Below are positions 47,960 to 57,894 of a stretch of DNA of 64,000 nt, piece after piece. Position 1 is the first letter of the stretch, and each line of letters starts with the position of its first letter. Where the stretch lies: assembly GCF_014170375.1 (NCBI RefSeq), contig NZ_LZZW01000018.1, forward strand, positions 248,001 through 312,000. Direction: 5' to 3'. Source of the DNA: Variovorax sp. UMC13. Its GTDB lineage: Bacteria > Pseudomonadota > Gammaproteobacteria > Burkholderiales > Burkholderiaceae_C. A program made the position numbers and the translations under genes. Under the pieces are notes generated by a model. The model had not been told where the DNA came from. It saw only the letters and a list, made by a program, of their open reading frames with translations, and made no database searches.

Positions 47960-48739
47960 ATGACAGACACACACGACGACCCGCGCAGCGTGCGCGATCG
48001 CGCCGTGCTCGTGACCGGCGCGGCCGGCGGCATGGGCGAGGCGGCGGCGCGGCTGTTCGCGCAGCAGGGCGCGCGCGTGGCGCTGGCCGACATCCGCGGC
48101 GAGGCGGTGGAGGCCGTGGCCGCATCGATCCGCGACCGGTGCGGCCAGGCCCGGGCCTTCGCCCTCGACGTGGCCGACGGCGCCGCGGTCGCGCGCGTGG
48201 TCGAGGCCGCCGCGCAGCACTGGGGCGCGCTCGACATCCTGGTGAGCAACGCCGGCATCTCGGTGCAGTGCGCGCTCGACGACCCCGGCTACGACCTGCG
48301 CTGGCTGCGCGGGCTGGAGGTGCTGCTGACCTCGCAGCAGCGCATCGTGCGCGCCGCGCTGCCCTGGCTGCGTCGCTCCGACGCGCCGCGCATCGTGACC
48401 GTGGCCTCGACCGAGGCACTGGGCGCGAGCGCGGGCCACAGCGCCTACGCGGCCGCCAAGTCCGGCGTGGCCGGCTTCACGCGCGCGCTGGCGGTCGAGT
48501 TGGGCCGCGAGGGCATCACGGTCAACTGCATCTGCCCCGGCCCGATCGAGACCGGCATGACGGCCGACATCGCCGACGCGCACAAGCGCACCTTCGCCCG
48601 CCGGCGCACCGCGCTGGGCCGCTACGGCCTGCCCGAGGAGGTGGCGCACATGATGCCGAGCCTGTGCCTGCCCGCGGCTTCGTACCTCACGGGGGCGGTG
48701 ATCCCGGTCGATGGCGGCCTGATGGCGCGCAACGCATGA
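47960..48739 (+). CDS. SDR-family oxidoreductase (second in operon)
   Basis: 259-residue SDR with TGAAGGMGEAAA near residue 24, SNAG at about residue 97, catalytic Ser in VASTEALG and YAAAK. The C-terminus (GAVIPVDGGLMARN) is the classical cofactor/tetramer end. AAGGA sits seven bases before ATG 47960; the ATG at 47921 lies within the kinase gene. Candidate 3-hydroxyacyl-CoA or 4-hydroxyacyl-CoA dehydrogenase of the pathway. Confidence 0.9.
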   Translation: MTDTHDDPRSVRDRAVLVTGAAGGMGEAAARLFAQQGARVALADIRGEAVEAVAASIRDRCGQARAFALDVADGAAVARVVEAAAQHWGALDILVSNAGISVQCALDDPGYDLRWLRGLEVLLTSQQRIVRAALPWLRRSDAPRIVTVASTEALGASAGHSAYAAAKSGVAGFTRALAVELGREGITVNCICPGPIETGMTADIADAHKRTFARRRTALGRYGLPEEVAHMMPSLCLPAASYLTGAVIPVDGGLMARNA

Positions 48740-48751
48740 CGAAAGTGTGAT

Positions 48752-48773
48752 TCCGGTCGCGTTGGTGACCGGA
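48752..48773. promoter_or_regulatory. Inverted repeat TCCGGTC-N8-GACCGGA upstream of ACAD copy 2
   Basis: Perfect seven-base half-sites with eight-base spacing, 94 bases before ATG 48867, within a 127-base gap after the SDR. A separate operator or promoter for the third-position ACAD gene is likely; binder unknown. Confidence 0.45.
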
Positions 48774-48866
48774 TTTGCGGGGCGCATGCCGACAATCGGA
48801 TGCACTCTGGTGGCCCTTCGGGCCGCCCCCTCTGATCGAACACACGACAACGAAAACGAAGACCGA

Positions 48867-50024
48867 ATGGATTTCAGCCTGTCTCCCGCGCAGTTGGATC
48901 TGCAGCAGCGCACCCGCCGCTTCATCGCCGATGAAGTGATCCCCCTCGAGTCGGACCCGCGCCAGGGTTCGCACGGCCCCAGCGAAGAGTTGCGCAACGA
49001 GCTCGTCGCGCGCGCCCGCCGCCACGGCCTGCTCACGCCGCACGCCTCGAAGGCGCACGGCGGGCTCGGCCTGTCGCACGTCGACAAGGCGATCGTGTTC
49101 GAGGAAGCCGGCTATTCGCCGCTGGGCCCGGTCGCGCTCAACATCCACGCGCCCGACGAGGGCAACGTGCACCTGATGGAAGAGGTCGCGACCGCCGCGC
49201 AGAAGGCGCGCTGGCTGCAGCCGCTGATCGACGGCCATGTGCGCTCCTGCTTCTGCATGACCGAGCCGCCGCCGGGCGCGGGTTCCGACCCGTCGATGAT
49301 GCAGACGCTGGCCGTGCGCGACGGCGACCATTACGTCATCACCGGCCGCAAGTGGTTCATCACCGGCGCCACCGGCGCGGGCTTCGCGATCATCATGGCG
49401 CGTATGGAAGACGGCTCGTCGACCATGTTCCTGGCCGACATGGACCAGCCCGAGATCGTGATCGAGCGCCAGATCGACGCGCTCGACAGCTGCTTCACCG
49501 GCGGCCATGGCGTGGTGCGCTTCGACGGCCTGCGCGTGCCGGCCGAAGACGTGCTGGGCACGATCGGCGATGGATTCCGCTACGCCCAGGTGCGGCTCGC
49601 GCCCGCGCGGCTCACGCACTGCATGCGCTGGCTGGGCCAGGCGCGCCGCGCGCACGAGGTGGCCAGCGACTACGCGCGCAAGCGCCAGGCCTTCGGCCAG
49701 CCGCTGATCGAGCACGAAGGCGTGGGCTTCATGCTGGCCGACAACGAGATGGACCTGCACAGTGCGCGCCTGGCCATCTGGCATTGCGCCTGGGTGCTCG
49801 ACCAGGGCCAGAAGGGCCGCCACGAATCCAGCCTGACCAAGGTGCTGTGCTCCGAGGCCGAATGGCGCGTGGTCGACCGCTCGGTGCAGATCCTGGGCGC
49901 CAGTGGCGTGTCCGACGAGACCATCGTGGCGCGCATCTTCAAGGACATCCGGGCCTTCCGGATCTACGACGGCCCGTCGGAAGTGCATCGCTGGAGCATG
50001 GCGAAGCGGATCTCGCGCCTCTAG
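48867..50024 (+). CDS. Acyl-CoA dehydrogenase (ACAD11-like), copy 2
   Basis: 385-residue acyl-CoA dehydrogenase. Flavin/substrate blocks CFCMTEPPPGAGSDP and TGRKWFITGATG; the C-terminus carries YDGPSEVHRWS, where the usual catalytic glutamate of YEGTS enzymes is Asp, as in the ADGPxEVH group. ATG 48867 follows a 127-base spacer; the in-frame extension from 48747 reads across that spacer and is rejected. A terminator follows, so it may be its own unit. Confidence 0.92.
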   Translation: MDFSLSPAQLDLQQRTRRFIADEVIPLESDPRQGSHGPSEELRNELVARARRHGLLTPHASKAHGGLGLSHVDKAIVFEEAGYSPLGPVALNIHAPDEGNVHLMEEVATAAQKARWLQPLIDGHVRSCFCMTEPPPGAGSDPSMMQTLAVRDGDHYVITGRKWFITGATGAGFAIIMARMEDGSSTMFLADMDQPEIVIERQIDALDSCFTGGHGVVRFDGLRVPAEDVLGTIGDGFRYAQVRLAPARLTHCMRWLGQARRAHEVASDYARKRQAFGQPLIEHEGVGFMLADNEMDLHSARLAIWHCAWVLDQGQKGRHESSLTKVLCSEAEWRVVDRSVQILGASGVSDETIVARIFKDIRAFRIYDGPSEVHRWSMAKRISRL

Positions 50025-50037
50025 CGTCTCCTGACCA

Positions 50038-50062
50038 AACGCCGGCGCCAAGCCGGCGTTTT
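50038..50062 (+). terminator. Rho-independent terminator between convergent genes
   Basis: AACGCCGGC, loop GCCAA, GCCGGCGTT then TT. The stem is nine perfect base pairs. It ends the forward ACAD unit and, read on the other strand, could also serve the acyl-CoA synthetase gene. Confidence 0.8.
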
Positions 50063-50066
50063 CGCC

Positions 50067-51626
50067 TCAGGCGACGCTGCGGTAGCGCGCGCGCAGCGCC
50101 TTCTTGTCCAGCTTGCCCAGCCCCGTCACGGGCAGGGAGTCGACGAAGTCCACGCTCTTGGGTGCATAGACCGCGCCCTTGTGGTGCTTCACCAGCGCGA
50201 TCAGCTCGGCCGCCTCCACCCGTGCGCCGGGCTTGCACACCACCACGGCCTTCACCGCCTCGCCCCACTTGGCATCGGGCACGCCGATCACGGCCGCGCC
50301 GGCCACGGCCGGGTGCCGGCTCAGCACGTCCTCGATCTCGCGCGGGAAGACGTTGAAGCCGCCGCTGATCACCATGTCCTTCGAGCGGTCGACGATGTAG
50401 AGATAGCCGTCGGCATCGCGCCGCGCGAGGTCGCCGCTGTAGAGCCAGCCGTGGCGCCAGGCGGCGGCCGTCTCCTCGGGCTTGCCCAGGTAGCCGCGCG
50501 TGACCAGCGGGCCGCGCAGGCAGATCTCGCCGACCTCGCCCTCGGCCACCTCCTGGCCCGCGTCGTCGAGCAGCCGCAGCTGCACGGCCGAGGTGGGCGT
50601 GCCGCAGGAGGCCAGGCGCTGCGGATGGTTCACCGGATCGTGGTCGCGCTGGCGCAGCACGGTGATGGCCATCGGCGCCTCCGACTGGCCGTAGAGCTGC
50701 ATGAAGATCGGGCCGAAGCGCTCCATGGCCTCGACCAGCCGGCCGGGCAGCATCGCGGCGGCGCCGTAGACGATCAGCGCCAGGCTGTCGAGCTTGGCCG
50801 CGGGCAGGCGCGGGTGGTCCAGCAGCACGTAGACCATGGTCGGCACCAGGAAGGTCGCGGTGATCCGGTGGCGCTCGACCAGGTCGATGAAGCGGTCGGC
50901 GTCGAAGCCGGCGGTGGTGACGAAGGTGCCCGAGCGCATCAGCACCGTGGGGATGATCGCGCCGGCCGCATGGGTGATGGGCGAGAGCGCGAGAAAGCGC
51001 AGTTCGGCCGGCCAGTCCCACTCGGCCATCTGCGTGATCGCCATCGTGGCCTGCACGAGGTGGCTGTGCACCACGCCCTTCGGCCGGCCGGTGGTGCCGC
51101 CGGTGTAGACCACCACGCAGTCGTCCTGCGGGCGGGCCTGTGGCGCGAGCGGACCGGGCGCGTAGGCGGCGAGCGCGGCCAGGATGTCCTCGCAGCCTTC
51201 CAGCGGGCCCAGGCCGAAGCACTGCGCGATGGCCGGCGTGCGTGCGCACAGCCGGCGCGCGCGCTCGCCGAAGGGCAGGGGGTCGACGAACAGGGCCTTC
51301 ACGCCCGCGTCGGCCAGGATGTAGGCGTGGTCTTCCTCCGAGGACACCGGGCTGATCCAGGTCATGCGCAGGCCCATCAGGTGGCTGGCCGCCATGACGA
51401 TGAAGGCCTCGGGCCGGTTGGCCGACAGGGCGGCGATCGAGTCGCCCTGGCGCAGGCCGCGCGCATGGAGTGCCTGCACCAGCTGGCTCAGCATGCGGCC
51501 GAAGTCGCGATAGCTGATCCGCTGGTCTTCGTGGATGAAAGCGATGGCGTCGCCGCCGCGCTGGATGGCGGTGACGAGCAGGTGGCCCATGCTGGGGCCG
51601 TCGTTCAGCGCGGGGCTGGGATGCAT
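50067..51626 (-). CDS. AMP-forming acyl-CoA synthetase
   Basis: 519-residue ANL-superfamily ligase that activates a carboxylic acid as its CoA thioester with ATP. P-loop motif YTGGTTGRPKG near residue 175, acyl-binding YGQSEAP near residue 315, hinge SGDLARRD near residue 395, and catalytic Lys in the C-terminal GLGKLDKKALR. Length is within the medium-chain/short-chain range. It is divergent from the thiolase across a 165-base gap that contains a TCGTC-N6-GACGA repeat. It is the likely activation step for the imported acid. Confidence 0.93.
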   Translation of the reverse strand: MHPSPALNDGPSMGHLLVTAIQRGGDAIAFIHEDQRISYRDFGRMLSQLVQALHARGLRQGDSIAALSANRPEAFIVMAASHLMGLRMTWISPVSSEEDHAYILADAGVKALFVDPLPFGERARRLCARTPAIAQCFGLGPLEGCEDILAALAAYAPGPLAPQARPQDDCVVVYTGGTTGRPKGVVHSHLVQATMAITQMAEWDWPAELRFLALSPITHAAGAIIPTVLMRSGTFVTTAGFDADRFIDLVERHRITATFLVPTMVYVLLDHPRLPAAKLDSLALIVYGAAAMLPGRLVEAMERFGPIFMQLYGQSEAPMAITVLRQRDHDPVNHPQRLASCGTPTSAVQLRLLDDAGQEVAEGEVGEICLRGPLVTRGYLGKPEETAAAWRHGWLYSGDLARRDADGYLYIVDRSKDMVISGGFNVFPREIEDVLSRHPAVAGAAVIGVPDAKWGEAVKAVVVCKPGARVEAAELIALVKHHKGAVYAPKSVDFVDSLPVTGLGKLDKKALRARYRSVA

Positions 51627-51711
51627 CGGGTGTCTCCGGGTCGGTCTTGCAGGGGGGGCGCGGGCCTGCGCCGCGTGCCGCCATCGTGCGCCCGGAGAGC
51701 GCTTTCCAAAA

Positions 51712-51727
51712 TCGTCCGTTCCGACGA
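51712..51727. promoter_or_regulatory. Inverted repeat TCGTC-N6-GACGA in the synthetase/thiolase divergent promoter
   Basis: Same half-sites and six-base spacing as at 43940-43955. It lies 85 bases from the synthetase start and 64 bases from the thiolase start, so one bound regulator could control both. Confidence 0.5.
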
Positions 51728-51791
51728 CGCTGGGTGCGGCCCTGGCGCCAACAATGCCCTCGCTGCCTACTTTCGAAACTGGAGAAAACCT

Positions 51792-52970
51792 ATGCCCGAA
51801 GCCTATATCGTCGCCGCCGCCCGCACCGCCGGTGGCCGCCGCAACGGCCGCCTTGCCGGCTGGCATCCCGCCGACCTGGCCGCTCAGGTGCTCGATGCGC
51901 TGATCGCGCGCGCCGACGCCGATCCGGCGCTGATCGAGGACGTGATCATGGGTTGCGTCGGCCAGGCCGGCGAGCAGTCCAACAACATCGCGCGCAACGC
52001 GGTCATGGCCTCGCGCCTGCCCGAGTCGGTGCCGGCCACCTCGGTCGACCGCCAGTGCGGCTCCTCGCAGCAGGCGCTGCACTTCGCGGCCCAGGCCGTG
52101 ATGTCGGGCGCGATGGACATCGTGATCGCGGCCGGCGTGGAAAGCATGACCCGCGTGCCCATGGGCACGCCCAGCATCCTGCCCTACAAGAACGGCCTCG
52201 GCAGCTATGTGAGCCCCGGCATGGCGGCGCGCTACCCCGGCGTGGAGTTCAGCCAGTTCACCGGCGCCGAGCAGATCGCCGTCAAGTACGGCCTGTCGAA
52301 GGAGCAGCTCGATGCCTACGCGCTGCACAGCCACCGGAACGCCATCGCCGCCACCCGCGGCGGGCATTTCACCGACGAGATCGTGCCGGTCGCGGTGCGC
52401 CTGGCCGATGGCAGCGAAACCGGCGAGATGCACACCACCGACGAAGGCATCCGCTACGAAGCGACGCTGGAAAGTATCGCGGGCGTCAAGCTGATCGCCG
52501 AGGGCGGGCGCTGCACCGCGGCCACCGCGAGCCAGATCTGCGACGGCGCGGCCGGCCTGCTGGTGGTCAACGAGCGCGGCCTGAAGACGCTGGGCGTCAA
52601 GCCGCTGGCGCGCGTGCACCACATGACCGTGATCGGCCACGACCCGGTGATCATGCTCGAGGCCCCGATCCCCGCCACCCAGCGCGCGCTGCAGAAGGCC
52701 GGGATGAGGATCGACGACATCGACCTCTACGAGGTCAACGAGGCCTTCGCCCCGGTGCCGCTGGCCTGGCTGCAGACGCTGGGCGCCGACCCGGCCCGCC
52801 TCAACGTGCACGGCGGTGCGATCGCGTTGGGCCACCCGCTGGGCGGCTCGGGCGCCAAGCTCATGACCACGCTGGTCCATGCGCTGGGCCAGCGCGGCAA
52901 GCGCTATGGGCTGCAGACGATGTGCGAGGGCGGCGGGCTGGCGAACGTCACGATTCTCGAGCGGCTCTAG
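51792..52970 (+). CDS. Acetyl-CoA C-acyltransferase (thiolase)
   Basis: 392-residue thiolase that splits 3-oxoacyl-CoA to acetyl-CoA and a shortened acyl-CoA. The nucleophile is the cysteine of DRQCGSSQQ near residue 89; the acid/base His is in ALGHPLGGSG and the second Cys in MCEGGG (usually CIGGG), near residue 379. A GGAG site precedes ATG 51792. It provides the final beta-oxidation step for the cluster and is the first gene of a forward run leading to the Liv transporter. Confidence 0.94.
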   Translation: MPEAYIVAAARTAGGRRNGRLAGWHPADLAAQVLDALIARADADPALIEDVIMGCVGQAGEQSNNIARNAVMASRLPESVPATSVDRQCGSSQQALHFAAQAVMSGAMDIVIAAGVESMTRVPMGTPSILPYKNGLGSYVSPGMAARYPGVEFSQFTGAEQIAVKYGLSKEQLDAYALHSHRNAIAATRGGHFTDEIVPVAVRLADGSETGEMHTTDEGIRYEATLESIAGVKLIAEGGRCTAATASQICDGAAGLLVVNERGLKTLGVKPLARVHHMTVIGHDPVIMLEAPIPATQRALQKAGMRIDDIDLYEVNEAFAPVPLAWLQTLGADPARLNVHGGAIALGHPLGGSGAKLMTTLVHALGQRGKRYGLQTMCEGGGLANVTILERL

Positions 52971-53049
52971 TCCGCGGCGCCCGCCAGGCGGGCGGCTTCT
53001 GGCGACCGCGTGGGCGGCGCCTTTCATCCCATAAAAAAGAGATCGAAGC

Positions 53050-53849
53050 ATGACCCATGACAACGATCGCGGAGACAAGGCCCTGCTGCACATCGACGGC
53101 GTCTCGGTGCGCTTCGGCGGCATCGTGGCGCTCGACGGCGTGACCTTCGACGTGCAGCGCGGGCAGATCTGCGGACTGATCGGCCCCAACGGCGCCGGCA
53201 AGAGCACGCTGTTCAACTGCCTGTCGCGTCTCTACGAATGCAACACCGGCCGGATCACCTTCGACGGCCATCCGCTGTCGACCATGCCGCGCCACCGCAT
53301 GGCGGGCATCGGCATCGGCCGCACCTTCCAGAACCTGGCGCTGTTCCGCACGATGACCGTGCGCGAGAACGCGCTGGTGGGCTGCCACAGCCAGCACCAC
53401 GCGGGTTTCCTGCGCAACGCCTTCCGGCTGCCGGGCGCGGCCCGCATCGAGGCCGAGGCGCGTGCACGCGCCCAGGCGCTGATCGATTTCCTCGACCTGG
53501 GCAGCGTGGCCGAGCGCACCGTGGCCGACCTGCCTTTCGGCACGCAGAAGCGCGTCGAACTGGCCCGCGCGCTCGCGGCCCAGCCGAAGCTGCTGCTGCT
53601 GGACGAGCCCGCGGCCGGCCTCAACCACGAGGAGCTCGAGAGCCTGGGCGCGCTGATCCGCGACATCCGCGACCGCCTGCAGGTCACGGTGCTGCTGGTC
53701 GAGCACCACATGGGGCTGGTGATGGGCGTCTCCGACAAGGTGGTGGCGCTCAACTTCGGCAAGAAGATCGCCGAGGGCACGCCGGCCGAAGTGCGTGCGC
53801 ATCCGGAAGTGATCCGCGCCTACCTGGGCGCGGACGAGGAGGTCGCAGC

Positions 53850-53853
<4 letters not shown>
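53050..53853 (+). CDS. livG: Branched-chain-type ABC transporter ATPase LivG
   Basis: 267-residue ATPase. Walker A GPNGAGKST near residue 42, the LivG-specific RTFQN block near residue 92, LPFGTQKR in the signature position and Walker B LLLLDEPAAG. It is followed by LivF with ATGA overlap. In Burkholderiales such sets carry many carboxylic acids, so the substrate here is more likely the acid degraded by this cluster than an amino acid. Confidence 0.93.
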
Positions 53854-54566
<713 letters not shown>

Positions 54567-54569
54567 CGC

Positions 54570-55442
54570 ATGAACGCTTTCCTGCACCAACTGCTCGCCG
54601 GGCTCGCGTCCGGCGGCATCTACGCCAGCGTCGCGCTGGCCCTGGTGATGATCTACCAGGCCACGCACCACATCAACTTCGCCCAGGGCGAGATGGCGAT
54701 GTTCTCGACCTTCATCGCCTGGATGCTGATCCAGGCCGGGCTGCCGTACTGGCTGGCCTTCATCGCGACCGTGGTGCTGTCCTTCGTGCTGGCGGCGGTG
54801 GTGGAGTTCACCGTGATCCGGCCGATGCACGACAAGCCCGCGCTATCGGTGGTGGTGGTGTTCATCGGCCTGCTGGTGATCTTCCACAGCCTCGCGGGCT
54901 GGCTGTTCGGCTACACGATCAAGCAGTTCCCGAGCCCGTTCCCGTCCGATGCCTGGTACGGCAGCGCCATGATGTCGGCGCACGAGGTGGGCGCGATCGT
55001 GGTCACGCTGGTGGTAGTGGTCGCGCTGTTCTCCTTCTTCCGCTTCACGCCGCTGGGCCTGGCGATGCGCGCCGCGGCGCAGAACGCGGCCTCGTCGCGG
55101 CTGGTGGGCATCAACGTCGGGCGCATGCTGATGCTGGGCTGGGGCCTGGCCGGCGCGATCGGCGCGGTCGCCGGGATGATGGTCGCGCCGGTGGTCTTCC
55201 TCGACCCCCACATGATGACCGGCGTGCTGCTCTACGCCTTCGCCGGCGCGCTGATCGGCGGCATCGACAGCCCCATCGGCGCGGTGCTCGGCGGCTTCCT
55301 CGTGGGCGTGCTGGAGAACCTGATCGGCACCTACGTCGTGGGCACCGAACTCAAGCTGTCCGTCGCGCTGGTACTCATCGTCGGCGTGCTCATCGTGCGC
55401 CCGGCGGGCCTGCTCGGCCGCACCGTCGTCACCCGCGTCTGA
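54570..55442 (+). CDS. livH: Branched-chain-type ABC transporter permease LivH
   Basis: 290-residue permease with about eight membrane spans. Family start LLAGLASGGIYASVALALVMI, the NFAQGEMAM motif near residue 32, and the coupling/assembly segment GRMLMLGWGLAGAIGAVAGM near residue 185. Three bases separate it from livF. Confidence 0.93.
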   Translation: MNAFLHQLLAGLASGGIYASVALALVMIYQATHHINFAQGEMAMFSTFIAWMLIQAGLPYWLAFIATVVLSFVLAAVVEFTVIRPMHDKPALSVVVVFIGLLVIFHSLAGWLFGYTIKQFPSPFPSDAWYGSAMMSAHEVGAIVVTLVVVVALFSFFRFTPLGLAMRAAAQNAASSRLVGINVGRMLMLGWGLAGAIGAVAGMMVAPVVFLDPHMMTGVLLYAFAGALIGGIDSPIGAVLGGFLVGVLENLIGTYVVGTELKLSVALVLIVGVLIVRPAGLLGRTVVTRV

Positions 55443-55458
55443 CCCAGGATTCCTCGAC

Positions 55459-56490
55459 ATGAACTCTCTCGACGCCACATCCCGCGCGCCCATCGTTGCC
55501 GCTGCGCCATCGACGCCCAAGCCCGCACGCCGAGGCGGCTTCGCCCCCGGCTGGATCGGCACGCTCGCCGTGCTGGCCCTGCTCGCCATCGGCCTGACCT
55601 TCGTCGCCAAGGGCTTCCAGCTGTTCCAGGCCACCATGGTGCTGTCGTACGCGATCGCGCTGCTGGGCCTGAACATCCTGACCGGCTACAACGGCCAGAT
55701 CTCGCTGGGCCATGGCGCCTTCTATGCCATCGGCGCGTACACCACGGCCATCCTCATGGAGCATGCCGGCACGCCGTACTGGGCCACGGTGCCGGCCGCG
55801 GCCGTGGTCTGCCTGGTGGTGGGCTATGCCTTCGGTCGGCCCGCGCTCAAGCTCGAGGGGCTGTACCTCGCGCTCGCCACCTTCGCGCTGGGCGTGGCCA
55901 TGCCGCAGCTGCTGAAATACAAGCACCTCGAAGCCTGGACCGGCGGCGTGCAGGGCATCGTGCTGATGAAGCCCGACGCGCCCTTCGGCCTGCCGCTCAC
56001 GCCCGACCAGTGGCTCTACCTGTTCGCGCTCTTCGTCACGGTGGTGATGTTCGTGATCGCGCACAACCTGCTGCAGAGCGGCACCGGCCGCGCGATGCGC
56101 GCCATCCGCGACCACGCGATGGCGGCCGAGGCCATGGGCGTGGACAACAGCCACTACAAGTCGATGACCTTCGGCGTGTCGGCCGCCTACACCGGCGTGG
56201 GCGGGGCGCTGTCGGCCATCGCGGTGCAGTTCGTGGCGCCCGATTCGTTCACGCTCTTCCTGTCGATCTCGCTGCTGGTGGGCATCGTGATCGGCGGCGT
56301 GGGCACGCTGTGGGGCGCGATCTTCGGCGCCATCTTCATCATGTTCGTGCCCTCGCTGGCGGAGAAGGTGTCGAAGGCCGCACCCTGGGCCATCTACGGC
56401 GTGGTGCTGATCGCGATCATGTTCGCGATGCCCGGCGGCGTGGTGGGCCTGCTGCGCAAGATCCAGGCGCGCTTCAAAGCCCATGGATGA
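55459..56490 (+). CDS. livM: Branched-chain-type ABC transporter permease LivM
   Basis: 343-residue permease. A Pro/Ala/Arg-rich cytoplasmic N-terminus precedes the spans; family motifs are LNILTGYNGQISLGHGAFYAIGAY near residue 72 and the MRAIRDHAMAAEAMGVD coupling loop near residue 214. Its end overlaps the start of the next kinase gene by eight bases, which ties transport and catabolism into one transcript. Confidence 0.93.
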   Translation: MNSLDATSRAPIVAAAPSTPKPARRGGFAPGWIGTLAVLALLAIGLTFVAKGFQLFQATMVLSYAIALLGLNILTGYNGQISLGHGAFYAIGAYTTAILMEHAGTPYWATVPAAAVVCLVVGYAFGRPALKLEGLYLALATFALGVAMPQLLKYKHLEAWTGGVQGIVLMKPDAPFGLPLTPDQWLYLFALFVTVVMFVIAHNLLQSGTGRAMRAIRDHAMAAEAMGVDNSHYKSMTFGVSAAYTGVGGALSAIAVQFVAPDSFTLFLSISLLVGIVIGGVGTLWGAIFGAIFIMFVPSLAEKVSKAAPWAIYGVVLIAIMFAMPGGVVGLLRKIQARFKAHG

Positions 56491-57490
56491 ACCCGAGGCG
56501 ATCGCCGCCGCACTGCAGGCGATCGCCGCGCGCATCGCCCCCGGCGGGCGCACGGTCGACGGCCTGCGCCGGCTCTCGGGCGGTGCCAGCCAGCAGACCT
56601 GGGCCTTCGAGCTGGGCACCGCAGGGGAGGGCGCTCTGCCGCTGATCCTGCGGCGTGCCCCGGGTGTGCAGAGCGCGCGCGACCACGGCTCGGCCGGCCT
56701 CGCGACCGAAGCCGCGCTGATCGATGCCGCCCGCGCGCTGGGCGTGCCGGCCCCCGCCGTGTGCCATGTGCTGCAGCCCGCCGACGGCCTGGGCGAAGGC
56801 TTCGTGATGGCGCGCATCGAGGGCGAGACGCTGGGCCGCCGGATCGTGCGCGACGAACGCTTCGAACCGGCCCGCCGCGTGCTCGCGCGGCAATGCGGCC
56901 AGGCGCTCGCGAAGATCCACCGCGTGCCGCTCGCGGGTCTGCCGCCGCTGCGCCGTTCGGGCGCGCGCGCCGAGCTCGACTTCCAGCTCGCGCTGCATCG
57001 CGGCCATGGCACGGCAAGGCCGGTGTTCGAGGCGGCCTTCCAGTGGCTGCGCCGGCATGCGCCGGCCACCGAGGCCGCGCCGGTGCTGGTGCACGGCGAC
57101 TTCCGCAACGGCAACCTGATCGTCGGCGAGCAGGGGTTGCGCGCCGTGCTCGACTGGGAGCTCGCCCACATCGGCGACCCGATGGAAGACCTGGGCTGGC
57201 TCTGCGTCAACGCCTGGCGCTTCGGCCGCGACGAACTGCCCGTGGGCGGCTTCGGCACGCTGGCCGAACTGTTCGAGGGCTACACCGCCGAGGGCGGCAC
57301 GGTGGACACCGGGCGCCTGCGCTACTGGCAGGTGCTGGGCACGCTCAAGTGGGGCATCGTCTGCGAGGCCATGGCGCATGCCTGGCTCGGCGGCAGCGAA
57401 CGCGAGCTCGAGAAGGCCGTGATCGGCCGCCGCGCTTCCGAGGCCGAGATCGACCTGTTGGCGCTGATCGCGCCCCAAGGAGGCGCCTGA
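56483..57490 (+). CDS. APH-fold phosphotransferase, LvaA-like hydroxyacyl-CoA kinase, copy 2
   Basis: 335-residue kinase-fold protein with the catalytic loop HGDFRNGNLIV near residue 205 and LDWELAHIGDPMEDLGWLC. Directly followed by a small DUF6285-type protein and an acyl-CoA dehydrogenase, it reproduces the lvaA-lvaB-lvaC gene order of the Pseudomonas putida levulinate operon, where LvaAB phosphorylates 4-hydroxyvaleryl-CoA. By analogy it should phosphorylate a 4-hydroxyacyl-CoA. It overlaps livM, and its stop overlaps the next start (TGATG). Confidence 0.9.
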   Translation: MDEPEAIAAALQAIAARIAPGGRTVDGLRRLSGGASQQTWAFELGTAGEGALPLILRRAPGVQSARDHGSAGLATEAALIDAARALGVPAPAVCHVLQPADGLGEGFVMARIEGETLGRRIVRDERFEPARRVLARQCGQALAKIHRVPLAGLPPLRRSGARAELDFQLALHRGHGTARPVFEAAFQWLRRHAPATEAAPVLVHGDFRNGNLIVGEQGLRAVLDWELAHIGDPMEDLGWLCVNAWRFGRDELPVGGFGTLAELFEGYTAEGGTVDTGRLRYWQVLGTLKWGIVCEAMAHAWLGGSERELEKAVIGRRASEAEIDLLALIAPQGGA

Positions 57491-57894
57491 TGCAGGACCA
57501 CCCCAGCCCCACCGAACTGCTCGAAGCCGTGGCCGCCTTCCTGCGCGAGCAGGTGGTGCCGGCCGCGGACGGCACGCTGACCTTCCATGCGCGCGTGGCC
57601 GCCAATGCGCTGGACATTGCGCGGCGCGAGCTGCTGGCCGAGGCCGACACACAGCAGGCGGCCGGGGAACGCGCTTCGCTGCAGGCCCTGCTCGACAGCA
57701 GCGAGACCGACCTCGACGCGCTGCAACGCACGCTGTGCCGGCGCATCGCCGACGGCGCCCTCGACCTGGCCACGCCCGGCCTGGCCGACCACCTGTGGCA
57801 CATCACGCGCGCCAAGCTGGCCGTGGACCAGCCCGGCTACGGCAGCTACCGGCGCAGCCTCGACCCTTCGATCTCCCGCACACCGACGCCATGA
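57490..57894 (+). CDS. Small LvaB-like protein (DUF6285 type), probable kinase partner
   Basis: 134-residue all-alpha protein opening with PSPTELLEAVAAFLREQVVPA and FHARVAANALDIARREL (about residues 40-56), a layout I associate with DUF6285 proteins found beside LvaA-like kinases. In the Lva pathway the small LvaB protein is needed for LvaA activity. It has no catalytic motif. Start overlaps the kinase stop and its stop overlaps the ACAD start (ATGA), so stoichiometric production with the kinase is likely. The family link is from memory and should be treated as inference. Confidence 0.78.
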   Translation: MQDHPSPTELLEAVAAFLREQVVPAADGTLTFHARVAANALDIARRELLAEADTQQAAGERASLQALLDSSETDLDALQRTLCRRIADGALDLATPGLADHLWHITRAKLAVDQPGYGSYRRSLDPSISRTPTP

